64,000 bases of DNA from Polyangiaceae bacterium (GTDB taxonomy: Bacteria > Myxococcota_A > Polyangia > Polyangiales > Polyangiaceae): the NCBI GenBank assembly GCA_019637265.1, contig JAHBVY010000001.1:1116001-1180000 (forward strand). The letters run 5' to 3'. The number at the start of each line of letters is the position of its first letter. The first letter of the stretch is position 1. Position numbers and translations under genes: made by a program. Under the pieces are notes generated by a model. The model saw only the letters and a list, made by a program, of their open reading frames with translations, did not search any database and was not told where the DNA came from. This document shows positions 34,901 through 42,434 of this stretch, one piece after another.

Positions 34901-37036
34901 GTGGCACAAGCGGCGCGCTCCAGAGGGTGGCGAGGCGACACCGTCAGGTGGCTCGCGCTACCGCTGCTCTCGCTGTCACTCGCGAGTTGCATCGCGCGCA
35001 GTGAGGGTGAGCTCCGGCGCCAAACGGAGGACGACGCCGGGCCCATCGGGCCGGTCCTGGACTCCGGCGCCGAAGACGCGCGCTTCGACCTCCCGGACGC
35101 CGCGCCCCACGCGGTGCTGGCGGTCAGTCCCCCTCACGGCCCGTGGCGAGGCGGGCAGCTAGCCACCCTCCGCGGCAACGGCTTCAGCAGCGCGGCGCGA
35201 GTTTGGATTGGGGGGTTGGAGCTCCCGGCCTCGGACGTGCTGGCGGTGGACCCAACCCGCTTGCAAGTCACCATCCCACCCGGCGAGCCGGGCCCGCAGC
35301 TCGTGGTGGTGCAAAACGGTGAGGACGGCTCCACCCGCGCCGAGCTCAGCGGTGGCTACAGCTACGACGCCTTCTACGCGGACCCGCCCTCGGGGCCCAC
35401 CTCCGGCGGCACCCGGGTGCGCCTCCTGGGCAAGGGCACCCAATGGGAGGAGGGCACTGAGGTGCTCGTGGACTTGAAGCCCTGCACCGACGTCACAGTC
35501 GTCAGTGAAACTGAGCTCGAGTGCTCGGTCCCCCAGGGGACCCCTGGGGGCAAGAACCTGCGCGTCACCACCCCTGACGGCGTCGCCGTCGACGTGCTGG
35601 ACGGCTACCTGTACGGCGACTCCGACAACGGCTTCCGCGGCGGCTTGAGCGGCGGTCAGCTCGGGCAGACGCTCAAGGTGCTGGTGCTGGACGACTACAC
35701 GGGGCAAGCCATCGGCAATGCGCTCGTGATCTTGGGCAGCGATCTAGCGAGCGCCACCCAGCTGCGCACCAGCGCGAAGGGGCTGGTGCAGGCGACGGGC
35801 GAGCTCGGCCCCCGCGTCACCGTCACGATCGGCGCGAAGTGCTACCAACCGGTGACCTTCGTCGACGTCCCGGTGGACACGGTGACTGCCTACCTGCGCC
35901 CGGTCCTCAGCGTGGACTGCATCGGTGACGGCGATCCGCCTCCGGTCGGTGGCAGCCCGAGCTACGGCGCGAACCTGGCCGGCGAGCTGGTGTGGCAGGG
36001 CGGCCGCGAGTTCGAGAAGGCGAGCTGGACCAACGTGCCCCAGCCGAGCTCCCCCGGCGAGGTGGAGGCCGCCTACCTGTTCCGCTTCACAGCCGATCCC
36101 ACGCGGGAATTCACGCTGCCGGCGGAGTCCGCCCGCATCACGCCGAGCGCGCCGGGCAACCTCGGCTACAGCTTCGCGATGGCCACCGGCGCGGGCAACC
36201 TGAGCCTGTACGCGCTCGCCGGCATCGAGAATCGCACGCTCTCCCCGCCCACCTTCGTGGCCTACGCCATGGGCGTGGTGCGCGGGATCTCGGCGCAGCC
36301 CGCCGGCTCCGTGGAGGGGGTGTACATCCCCATGAACATCCCGCTCGATCACGCCATCACCCTGCGCCTGGGGAGCCCCTCCCCGACGCCGAAGGGCCCC
36401 GATCGCGTGCGCGCGTCGGTGGCCGTCAGGTATGGGAACGAAGGCTACGCGCTGTTCCCGGCGGGCAGCCGTACGGAGCTCTTACCACTCAGCGGCGAGG
36501 TCACGGTGGTCGGCGTGCCGCCGCTCGGCGGCGATCTCTTGGGCTCGGCGTACGTGGCGGGCGCGCGCGCCTTCACGGGCCCCAGCGACCTCGCGCCGCG
36601 CTCGGTGATCGGGCTGCGTGGCCAGACGAGCAGCGCGGTCCCGGTGGACCTCACCGGCTTCGTGCAGGTGCCGCAGCTGGTCAGCCCGCGAGGTACCGAC
36701 GCTTGGGGCGGTGAGCCGCTGGTCCTGGATTGGGTGGCGGGCGGCGCCGCGGTCGACTTGGTGGTGGTCGACGTGCTCGGCTCGAGCGGGCTGGTGCAGT
36801 GGACCATCGCGGCCCCGACCAGCTCGTTCCCCAGCGCGGGTGAGAAGCCGCTCAGGGTGCCTGAGCTCGCCGCGCTGCCCGAGCTCGGCCTGCGCCCCGG
36901 CCCGATCACCGCCGCGATCACCCTCGCCCACATCCCGGACTTCGACTACGGCTCGCTCCGCTACCGGCAGCTCACCCAAGCGGGTTGGGCAGCCCACGCG
37001 ACCGACGTGGCCACGCTGCGCATCAGCGCGCCGTGA
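34901..37036 (+). CDS. IPT/TIG-domain surface lipoprotein
   Basis: 711 residues, GTG at 34901. The signal peptide ends at lipobox LASC. Two Ig-like IPT/TIG repeats follow: ~70-155 (VSPPHGPWRGGQLATLRGNGF) and ~157-238 (ADPPSGPTSGGTRVRLLGKG). Next comes a carboxypeptidase-regulatory-like segment (~250-345, DDYTGQAIGNALVIL) and a ~350-residue beta-rich C-terminal half without a recognised family. It is predicted to be membrane-anchored and surface or periplasm facing. The next gene starts 12 bp after the stop, so the two are an operon; both are large extracytoplasmic lipoproteins. Its role (adhesion, scaffold, carbohydrate contact) is not deducible. Confidence 0.8.
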   Translation: MAQAARSRGWRGDTVRWLALPLLSLSLASCIARSEGELRRQTEDDAGPIGPVLDSGAEDARFDLPDAAPHAVLAVSPPHGPWRGGQLATLRGNGFSSAARVWIGGLELPASDVLAVDPTRLQVTIPPGEPGPQLVVVQNGEDGSTRAELSGGYSYDAFYADPPSGPTSGGTRVRLLGKGTQWEEGTEVLVDLKPCTDVTVVSETELECSVPQGTPGGKNLRVTTPDGVAVDVLDGYLYGDSDNGFRGGLSGGQLGQTLKVLVLDDYTGQAIGNALVILGSDLASATQLRTSAKGLVQATGELGPRVTVTIGAKCYQPVTFVDVPVDTVTAYLRPVLSVDCIGDGDPPPVGGSPSYGANLAGELVWQGGREFEKASWTNVPQPSSPGEVEAAYLFRFTADPTREFTLPAESARITPSAPGNLGYSFAMATGAGNLSLYALAGIENRTLSPPTFVAYAMGVVRGISAQPAGSVEGVYIPMNIPLDHAITLRLGSPSPTPKGPDRVRASVAVRYGNEGYALFPAGSRTELLPLSGEVTVVGVPPLGGDLLGSAYVAGARAFTGPSDLAPRSVIGLRGQTSSAVPVDLTGFVQVPQLVSPRGTDAWGGEPLVLDWVAGGAAVDLVVVDVLGSSGLVQWTIAAPTSSFPSAGEKPLRVPELAALPELGLRPGPITAAITLAHIPDFDYGSLRYRQLTQAGWAAHATDVATLRISAP

Positions 37037-37047
37037 TAGGTTTCCGT

Positions 37048-39045
37048 ATGAAAAAAGGAGCCCGCCGCGCGCTGTCGTCACTCGGCTTGGCGCTCCTGTG
37101 CGGCGCCTTCGTGCCTGCCAGCTGCTCTTACGATCGCGCCGATCGCTACCTCGGCGAGGCCTCGGCGCCGCAGGCCGCCTGCGCGCTCGGCGCCGTCCGC
37201 TGCACCCTGAACGTCGAGCGCTGCGAGGACAGCCCCGGTGGGCGCCGCTTCACGCTGGTGGAGGACTGTGAGGGTCGAGATCAGGTCTGCAATCCGCGTG
37301 AGCTGCGCTGCACGGCGTGCCTGCCCGGAGGCACCCGCTGCACCGACAACCAAGTGGTGCAGTGCAATGACGCGGGCGAGGTCGAGTCCGTCATCTCCGA
37401 GTGCGATCCCAGCTCGGGCCGCGTCGCCTGCCGGAGCGGCGCCTGCGTGGACCTGTGTGAAGAGGCGCGGCGGAGCCGCAGCAACGTCGGCTGCGAGTAT
37501 TGGGCGGTGGATCTCGACAACGCGATGATCGACGACACCTCGAACGCCGCCGCGCAGCAGTTCGCGGTGGTGGTGTCCAACCCCCAACCCGATCTCATGG
37601 CACACGTGGTGATCGAGCAAGACGACGCCGAGCCGGGCAGCCTCACGCCCCAGATCCAGCGGGTGGCCAGCGCCGAGATCCCGCCGATGTCGCTCCGCGT
37701 GTTCAAGCTCGGGCCCCGCGAGGTGGATGGCTCACCCCCCGGTGAGTACAACACCGGCACCCACACCGCGCTCACCCGCGCCGCGTACCGCGTCACGAGC
37801 CAGGTGCCGGTCATCGCCTATCAGTTCAACCCGCTCGAGAACGTCAACGTGTTCTCGAACGACGCCTCGCTGCTGAAGCCGGTCGAGGCGATCCCGGGCG
37901 CCTCCACCCTCACGCCCGCCTACGTGGTGCTCGGCTGGCCTCAGACCATCGCCAGCACGGAAGATCCGAACACCAACTTCAACCCGCGCAATCCCACGGA
38001 CTTGCGGGCGTTCGTCACCATCGTGGGCACGCGCCCCGATACCCAAGTGCGCGTCCACCCCAAGACGCGAGTGCTCGGCGCCCCGGGCGTCCCCGAGACG
38101 CGACCCGGTGAGGCGCTCGACCTCGTGCTGCAGCCCTTCGACGTGCTGAACCTCGAGACCGACGACTTCAACGCCGACCTCACGGGCAGCCTGATCGAGG
38201 CCACCCACCCCGTGGTGGTGTTCAGCGGCTCGGAGGCGAGCGACGCGCCCTTCTTCTCCACCCTGGCGTCGCGCCGCTGCTGCGCCGACCACCTGGAGGA
38301 GCAGCTCGACCCGATCCGCACCGCCGGCAAGCGCTTCATCGCGCCCGTGGCGGCGAGCCGCACCCGCGCGCTGGACGCCGCCGGCGCGTCCATCGGTATC
38401 ATCAGTGAACCTGATTACTTCCGGGTGATCGCGGTGTCGCCACGCGGCGCTCGCGTCCGCACCACGCTCCCCGGCCGCGAGGCGATCACCCTGCCCGAGC
38501 GCGGTTCGTTCGTCGACCTGACGGCAGAGGCGCATTTCCTGGTGGAGAGCGACGAGCCGGTGATGCTCGGCAACGTGAGCCCCAGCCAGATGGCGGCGGG
38601 GGTGCCGCGGAGCCTGCCCGGTGGCGATCCGAGCTTCCTCATCATCCCGCCCATCGAGCAGTTCCGCGCGCGCTACGTGTTCTTGACGCCCGATAAGTAC
38701 GCCTTCGACTTCATCCGCGTGATCGCGCCACGCGGCGCTCGGGTGCTGCTCGACGGCAGCGACATCGAGGGCAATCCCAACTGCGAGCGCGCCCCCGGAG
38801 ACGGCCTGAGCGTGGCCGAGCGCGGCGGCGAGCCCGCGTTCTACGTCCACACCTGTCAGCTCTCCTTCCCAGTAGTGAACCCCGCCCTCGACGCGCCGGA
38901 CAACCTCTCCGAGGGGCGCCAGAACGACGGGGTCCACCGCATCGACTCCGACCGCGCCGTGGGCGTGCTGGTGGACGGCTTCGACGCGTTCGTCAGCTAC
39001 GCCTACGCCGCGGGCACGGATTTGCGCGACATCGCGGTCTTCTAG
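37048..39045 (+). CDS. IgGFc-binding-domain lipoprotein
   Basis: 665 residues from the ATG at 37048; the upstream in-frame start at 36985 lies inside the previous gene. The signal peptide ends in FVPASC. Residues ~25-155 are a Cys-rich region with three or four CxxG-type modules (ALGAVRCTLNVERC, RCTACLPGGTRC, CRSGACVDLC). The rest resembles the IgGFc-binding N-terminal domain seen in bacterial surface proteins: FAVVVSNPQ, VPVIAYQFNPLENVNVFSNDAS near the start, then HPVVVFSGSE, SDEPVMLGNVS and a final FVSYAYAAGTDLRD. The binding target is unknown; the domain name comes from a vertebrate mucus protein. It is the second gene of a two-lipoprotein operon. Confidence 0.82.
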   Translation: MKKGARRALSSLGLALLCGAFVPASCSYDRADRYLGEASAPQAACALGAVRCTLNVERCEDSPGGRRFTLVEDCEGRDQVCNPRELRCTACLPGGTRCTDNQVVQCNDAGEVESVISECDPSSGRVACRSGACVDLCEEARRSRSNVGCEYWAVDLDNAMIDDTSNAAAQQFAVVVSNPQPDLMAHVVIEQDDAEPGSLTPQIQRVASAEIPPMSLRVFKLGPREVDGSPPGEYNTGTHTALTRAAYRVTSQVPVIAYQFNPLENVNVFSNDASLLKPVEAIPGASTLTPAYVVLGWPQTIASTEDPNTNFNPRNPTDLRAFVTIVGTRPDTQVRVHPKTRVLGAPGVPETRPGEALDLVLQPFDVLNLETDDFNADLTGSLIEATHPVVVFSGSEASDAPFFSTLASRRCCADHLEEQLDPIRTAGKRFIAPVAASRTRALDAAGASIGIISEPDYFRVIAVSPRGARVRTTLPGREAITLPERGSFVDLTAEAHFLVESDEPVMLGNVSPSQMAAGVPRSLPGGDPSFLIIPPIEQFRARYVFLTPDKYAFDFIRVIAPRGARVLLDGSDIEGNPNCERAPGDGLSVAERGGEPAFYVHTCQLSFPVVNPALDAPDNLSEGRQNDGVHRIDSDRAVGVLVDGFDAFVSYAYAAGTDLRDIAVF

Positions 39046-39139
39046 CACTCGGCCGTTCATCAGCTTAGCTGACTGAGAATCGGCGCGTTCGTCGCGCGCT
39101 TCGTCGCACACCGACGGCACGCTCGCGCGGTGACGCTAG

Positions 39140-41158
39140 CTAGCGTGGACCTGACGCCTGGCTCGCGCCCTCGAAGGCGGCGTCCAGCGCCGGCACGCCG
39201 GTGCGGCGCGCCGTGACCAACCCCGCCTTGCCACCGCTCTGACGCCAGAGCCGCTGGCAGTCCGCGCGCGTCAGGCGCCGTGGGCCGAAGCTGCTCGGGT
39301 CCGCGGCGTCGGAGTCCATCAGGTGCGTCGGGTCGTCGACGCCGAAGTCATCCGGGTGCCCAGGCAGCGCGAGCAGCACGTGCCCGAGCTCGTGCGCCAA
39401 GACGAAGCTCTGCGACCCGCTGCGGAGCCCCGCGTGGTCCACGATGACGGCGCTCCGGAGCCCCGAGCCGTCCGTGTAGATGAACGACTCCCCGATGCGC
39501 CCGCTGCCAGCGAAGCTCGGGATCACCACCACGTCCACCTCGGTCGGGTCGTCCCCCATGAGCGCCTTGAGCAGGCTCCGCTCCTCGAGCGTCCCTGCCC
39601 CGGAGCTGAAGTCACTGAAGTGGCTGAGCCCATCGGCGAGGTTCACCTCACCCAGGCACACACCCAGCGCCGCGTCGCGCCCGACCGGCTGCGCCCGACC
39701 GTCCACCGAGAGCGGCGCGAGCCGCGCGGGGGCGCCGTCCTTCTTGAACAGCAGGAGATCCACGCTGGGGATCTCCGCGAAGGCCACCGCCGCGTTGCGA
39801 CTTATTTCCGCACGGAACCCAAGGCGACGCGCGGCGGCCGCCGCCAGCCGCGCCGCCGCGAGCGGGGTCAGCCCCGCGGGGAGGGTCACCTCGAGGCGCC
39901 GCCCCTCGACCTCGAACGCCACCGAGCCGCCGCCGGTGAGGGCGCCCCGCGCGCACCCGAACGCGACCAGGCTTGGCGGAGGGGGATCCACCACCCGCAC
40001 CGCCTCCACCTCGAAGCTCACGCCGCACTGCGCGAACAGCGCGGTCGCGTCGGCGAGCTCGCGCGTCATCACCTGCTCCGCCCCGCGATCGCTGCCGCCC
40101 ACCGCGGGGGTGCCACCCGCGGCCTGCCGCAGCACGTGGACTCGCAGCCGCGCGACGCCGCGCCGCGGCACGGCCGCGCCCAAGTCAGGGCCCACCACGC
40201 GCAGCTCAGCGGGGGCGCGCGCGGGCGACGGCTCCGCCGCGACGTCGAGCTCCACGCGCCCGTCGATCGCGACCCGCAGCGCGGGCCCCAGCCTCGGGTG
40301 GAGTCGGTCAGCCAACATGCCCACCAAGGACAGGCCCTCGGTCACCGCGCAGGCGAGCCCTTGAGCGTTGCCCTCCCCAGCGGCTCCCTCGGCATGCCCA
40401 GCTCCCGCGGCCCCGCTCAGCGCTAGTGGACAGGCCACCTCCTTCAAGGTCAGTGGGCCTAACTGATCGAGCTGCCGCCCGCGCTCCGTGGTGCTCGTGA
40501 GCCACAGCTCAGCGGGCAGCTGCCCCTGCGGCCCCATCACCCCCACCGCGAAGCGCTCCGGGTCGTTCTTCTCCACCGGCAGCGTGCGACGGACGCTCCC
40601 ATGGGCGGGCGCGACCCAAGCTGAGCGCGCCTCGTCACCCGGGCCGAGCTCCACCCGGAACGCCTGCAGCACGCGCGCCGTGAGCCGCAGCCCCGAGCCC
40701 TGCGAGCTGAGCCCCACCACCCCCGGCTGGAGGCCCTGCAGCAGCAGCGCTCCCGATCCACGCGCGGTCCCCTTCGCGTCCGCCGACGAACGCCGCCCGC
40801 CGCGCCACAGCGCCGCACGCCGAGCGTCCCCCGCGCGCAGCGCCCACCCCTCCCCCGGCAACGTGAGCCGCTCGTCCCCCAAGGTGGCGCTCAGCGCCGA
40901 GTCTTCACGATCGACCACCCCGTCGAGATCGTCGTCGTCATCGTCCACCCATAAAGTCACCTCTCGAGGAGGAGGCTCAGGATCTGGCGCCTCGGCCTTG
41001 GCAACGTCAGGCGAAGCGCCGATCAGCGCGCCAAACAGCAGCCACGCCGCCGCCCAGCCGCTCGTGAAACCGCCACTAAAACCCCACCCCAACCTCGGCT
41101 CCCTCTGCGACCTCGTGCCGCTCTCGACGGCACGGCGAGCAGCAGCGCGGGCGCCCAT
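39140..41158 (-). CDS. Secreted metzincin-like zinc metalloprotease
   Basis: 672 residues, ATG at 41158. A long basic N-terminus precedes a signal-like hydrophobic segment (~30-55, AAAWLLFGALIGASPDVAKAEA). An acidic Asp patch follows (WVDDDDDDLDGVVDRED, ~70-86), like a Ca-binding repeat. The middle is beta-rich and unassigned. Near the C-terminus, HELGHVLLALPGH (~585-597) gives the HExxHxxxxxGH zinc motif, and HLMDSD shortly after supplies the Met-turn, so a metzincin-like peptidase is likely. Leu-Ala-His before HELGH is typical. The substrate is unknown. It converges with the IgGFc lipoprotein gene and has no obvious partner. Confidence 0.8.
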   Translation of the reverse strand: MGARAAARRAVESGTRSQREPRLGWGFSGGFTSGWAAAWLLFGALIGASPDVAKAEAPDPEPPPREVTLWVDDDDDDLDGVVDREDSALSATLGDERLTLPGEGWALRAGDARRAALWRGGRRSSADAKGTARGSGALLLQGLQPGVVGLSSQGSGLRLTARVLQAFRVELGPGDEARSAWVAPAHGSVRRTLPVEKNDPERFAVGVMGPQGQLPAELWLTSTTERGRQLDQLGPLTLKEVACPLALSGAAGAGHAEGAAGEGNAQGLACAVTEGLSLVGMLADRLHPRLGPALRVAIDGRVELDVAAEPSPARAPAELRVVGPDLGAAVPRRGVARLRVHVLRQAAGGTPAVGGSDRGAEQVMTRELADATALFAQCGVSFEVEAVRVVDPPPPSLVAFGCARGALTGGGSVAFEVEGRRLEVTLPAGLTPLAAARLAAAAARRLGFRAEISRNAAVAFAEIPSVDLLLFKKDGAPARLAPLSVDGRAQPVGRDAALGVCLGEVNLADGLSHFSDFSSGAGTLEERSLLKALMGDDPTEVDVVVIPSFAGSGRIGESFIYTDGSGLRSAVIVDHAGLRSGSQSFVLAHELGHVLLALPGHPDDFGVDDPTHLMDSDAADPSSFGPRRLTRADCQRLWRQSGGKAGLVTARRTGVPALDAAFEGASQASGPR

Positions 41159-41273
41159 CGCGCCAGCTTAGCAGCTCACTTACGGAAGCACTTCATGACC
41201 CGCCACGTACGCTAGAAAATACTTGCGGCAAACCCCCGCAAACCACGGTACTACCCGCTCTTAGGAGAACCTT

Positions 41274-41648
41274 ATGCGCCGAGCAGCCACTATCGTCCTG
41301 TGTGCCGTCGTCCCAGCCATCCTCGCGAGCGCCTGCCGCAAGAAGGAGGAGGAGCCGCCGGCGAACTACCAGCAGCCGCCCTATCAGCAGCAGCCGCCCT
41401 ATCAGCAGCAGCCGTACGATCCTTACGCCCAGCCCACGGCCACGGCGTACCCCACGGCCACCGCGCCAGCGGGCACCTACGGCAACCCGAACCCGCAGGG
41501 CCTGCCCTGTCAGACGGACGCCACCTGCCTCACGCACAAGTGCAACCTCACGGTCGGCAAGTGCGCCTACCCCTGTCAGACGCAAGACGACTGCCAGCCT
41601 GGCTTCAGCTGCGCCGCGCCGTTCTGCGTGCCGGCCATGGGGCAGTGA
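41274..41648 (+). CDS. Small lipoprotein with Gln/Pro/Tyr linker and Cys motif
   Basis: 124 residues, with ribosome site AGGAG (41263-41267) 6 bases before the ATG. The signal peptide ends at lipobox LASAC, then KKEEEPP, a repetitive linker (YQQPPYQQQPPYQQQPYDPY, then TATAYPTATAP), and a compact eight-Cys motif CQTDATCLTHKC...CQTQDDCQPGFSC. This Cys motif is shared in type with other lipoproteins of this window. The product would be membrane-anchored; function unknown. A strongly structured intergenic region follows. Confidence 0.8.
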   Translation: MRRAATIVLCAVVPAILASACRKKEEEPPANYQQPPYQQQPPYQQQPYDPYAQPTATAYPTATAPAGTYGNPNPQGLPCQTDATCLTHKCNLTVGKCAYPCQTQDDCQPGFSCAAPFCVPAMGQ

Positions 41649-41691
41649 TTCACCCCCATTGAGCGCGGGGGCCTTCCCCCTGGTGGTGCCC

Positions 41692-41805
41692 CTAGAGCGG
41701 CGATCAGTTCGCCCGCCAGACGGACCAGGGAAACCGACCCCGTGCGGGCGAGGGCTCGGTTTCCCTGGTCCTCTGCTTGGTGCTGCTTCCCTTCGGCCGC
41801 TCTAG
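41692..41805. ncRNA. Candidate structured RNA: nested perfect inverted repeats
   Basis: An outer 10-bp pair CTAGAGCGGC (41692-41701) / GCCGCTCTAG (41796-41805) encloses an inner perfect 16-bp pair GGACCAGGGAAACCGA (41722-41737) / TCGGTTTCCCTGGTCC (41756-41771) with an 18-base GC-rich loop. Between the stems are 20- and 24-base single-stranded arms. Such nesting is far beyond chance and could be a stable RNA, a 3'-UTR processing structure of the lipoprotein gene, or the remnant of a palindromic mobile repeat. Transcript evidence is missing. Confidence 0.5.
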
Positions 41806-41817
41806 CCCTCGGATTTG

Positions 41818-41849
41818 AGGACAACAAACGGTAAACCGTTTGTTGTCCT
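41818..41849. repeat. Perfect 14-bp palindrome with TAAA loop
   Basis: AGGACAACAAACGG-TAAA-CCGTTTGTTGTCCT. The arms are perfect and rich in A/T for this genome. The geometry (14-bp stem, 4-base loop) suits an RNA hairpin or a dimeric regulator site. It stands between the nested repeat and a terminator-like hairpin, 110 bp upstream of cyaY. Confidence 0.8.
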
Positions 41850-41858
41850 AGCCCACCC

Positions 41859-41900
41859 AAGACGCCCACGTCGCCTCGAGCACGCTGGGCGTCTTCCGTT
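41859..41900 (+). terminator. Terminator-like hairpin upstream of cyaY
   Basis: A 9-bp stem AAGACGCCC (41859-41867) / GGGCGTCTT (41887-41895) with a 19-base loop is followed by CCGTTTG. The T-run is short, so termination would be weak; it closes the run of structured elements. Confidence 0.5.
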
Positions 41901-41959
41901 TGCGCGGCCGCGCAGTCTCGCGCGACAAGCGGTGCACCCTCTGTTAGCTAGGGAGAGCC

Positions 41960-42292
41960 ATGGACGAAGCAGAGTACGAGCGGCGCGCCTTCCCGGAGCT
42001 GCGCGCGCTGGTGGGCGCCATCGACGCGCTGGAAGCGGATGGTCTGGAGGCCGAGCTGTCGGGAGACATCCTGTCGCTCAGCTTCGAATCAGGGGACGAG
42101 TACGTCATCAACAGCCACCGCGCCGCCCGGCAGATCTGGATGGCCGCGGAGCGCACCGCCTGGCACTTCGACTGGGATGAAGCAGGCGGGCATTGGGTCG
42201 CGCGGAAGACGGGCGACGAGCTGTGGGCGACGGTGGCCTCCGTGCTGAGCCGTAAGCTCGGACGCCCGGTGAGCCTCAGTCAGTCTGGTTGA
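41960..42292 (+). CDS. cyaY: Frataxin / iron donor protein
   Basis: 110 residues, ATG at 41960. Frataxins bind iron and tune the cysteine desulfurase during Fe-S cluster assembly. The family pattern is clear: an acidic first helix (MDEAEYERRAFPELRALVGAIDAL is the helix region), the beta-sheet ILSLSFESGDEYVINSH, RAARQIWMAAE and the HFDWDEAGGHWVARKTGDEL strand pair, and a final helix. Length matches bacterial CyaY (~105). It is monocistronic here and not next to iscS, which is 30 kb away in this window. Confidence 0.92.
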   Translation: MDEAEYERRAFPELRALVGAIDALEADGLEAELSGDILSLSFESGDEYVINSHRAARQIWMAAERTAWHFDWDEAGGHWVARKTGDELWATVASVLSRKLGRPVSLSQSG

Positions 42293-42350
42293 CGGACAGC
42301 GCGGCGGCGACTGAGCACAGCGCTTTCTATGCCGTATGGCAATCAGGTGA

Positions 42351-42371
42351 GGGCGGGTTTGAAACCCGCCC
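42351..42371. repeat. REP-like palindrome, GGGCGGGTTT variant
   Basis: Perfect GGGCGGGTTT-G-AAACCCGCCC followed by CCTAC, between the convergent cyaY and ileS genes. A copy of the G-rich dispersed repeat (42411-42438) lies next to it and overlaps the ileS stop. Confidence 0.75.
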
Positions 42372-42434
42372 CTACGGGCGCCAGCGCGGCGGCGCCTTGA
42401 CGGCTCGGGTAGCGCGCTGCCAAACCCCCAAACC

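Noticed and set aside
37732-39120. 462-residue minus-strand frame opposite the IgGFc-binding lipoprotein
   Set aside because: His/Arg/Gly-rich composition typical of antisense frames in high-GC DNA. The plus strand encodes a recognisable secreted protein.
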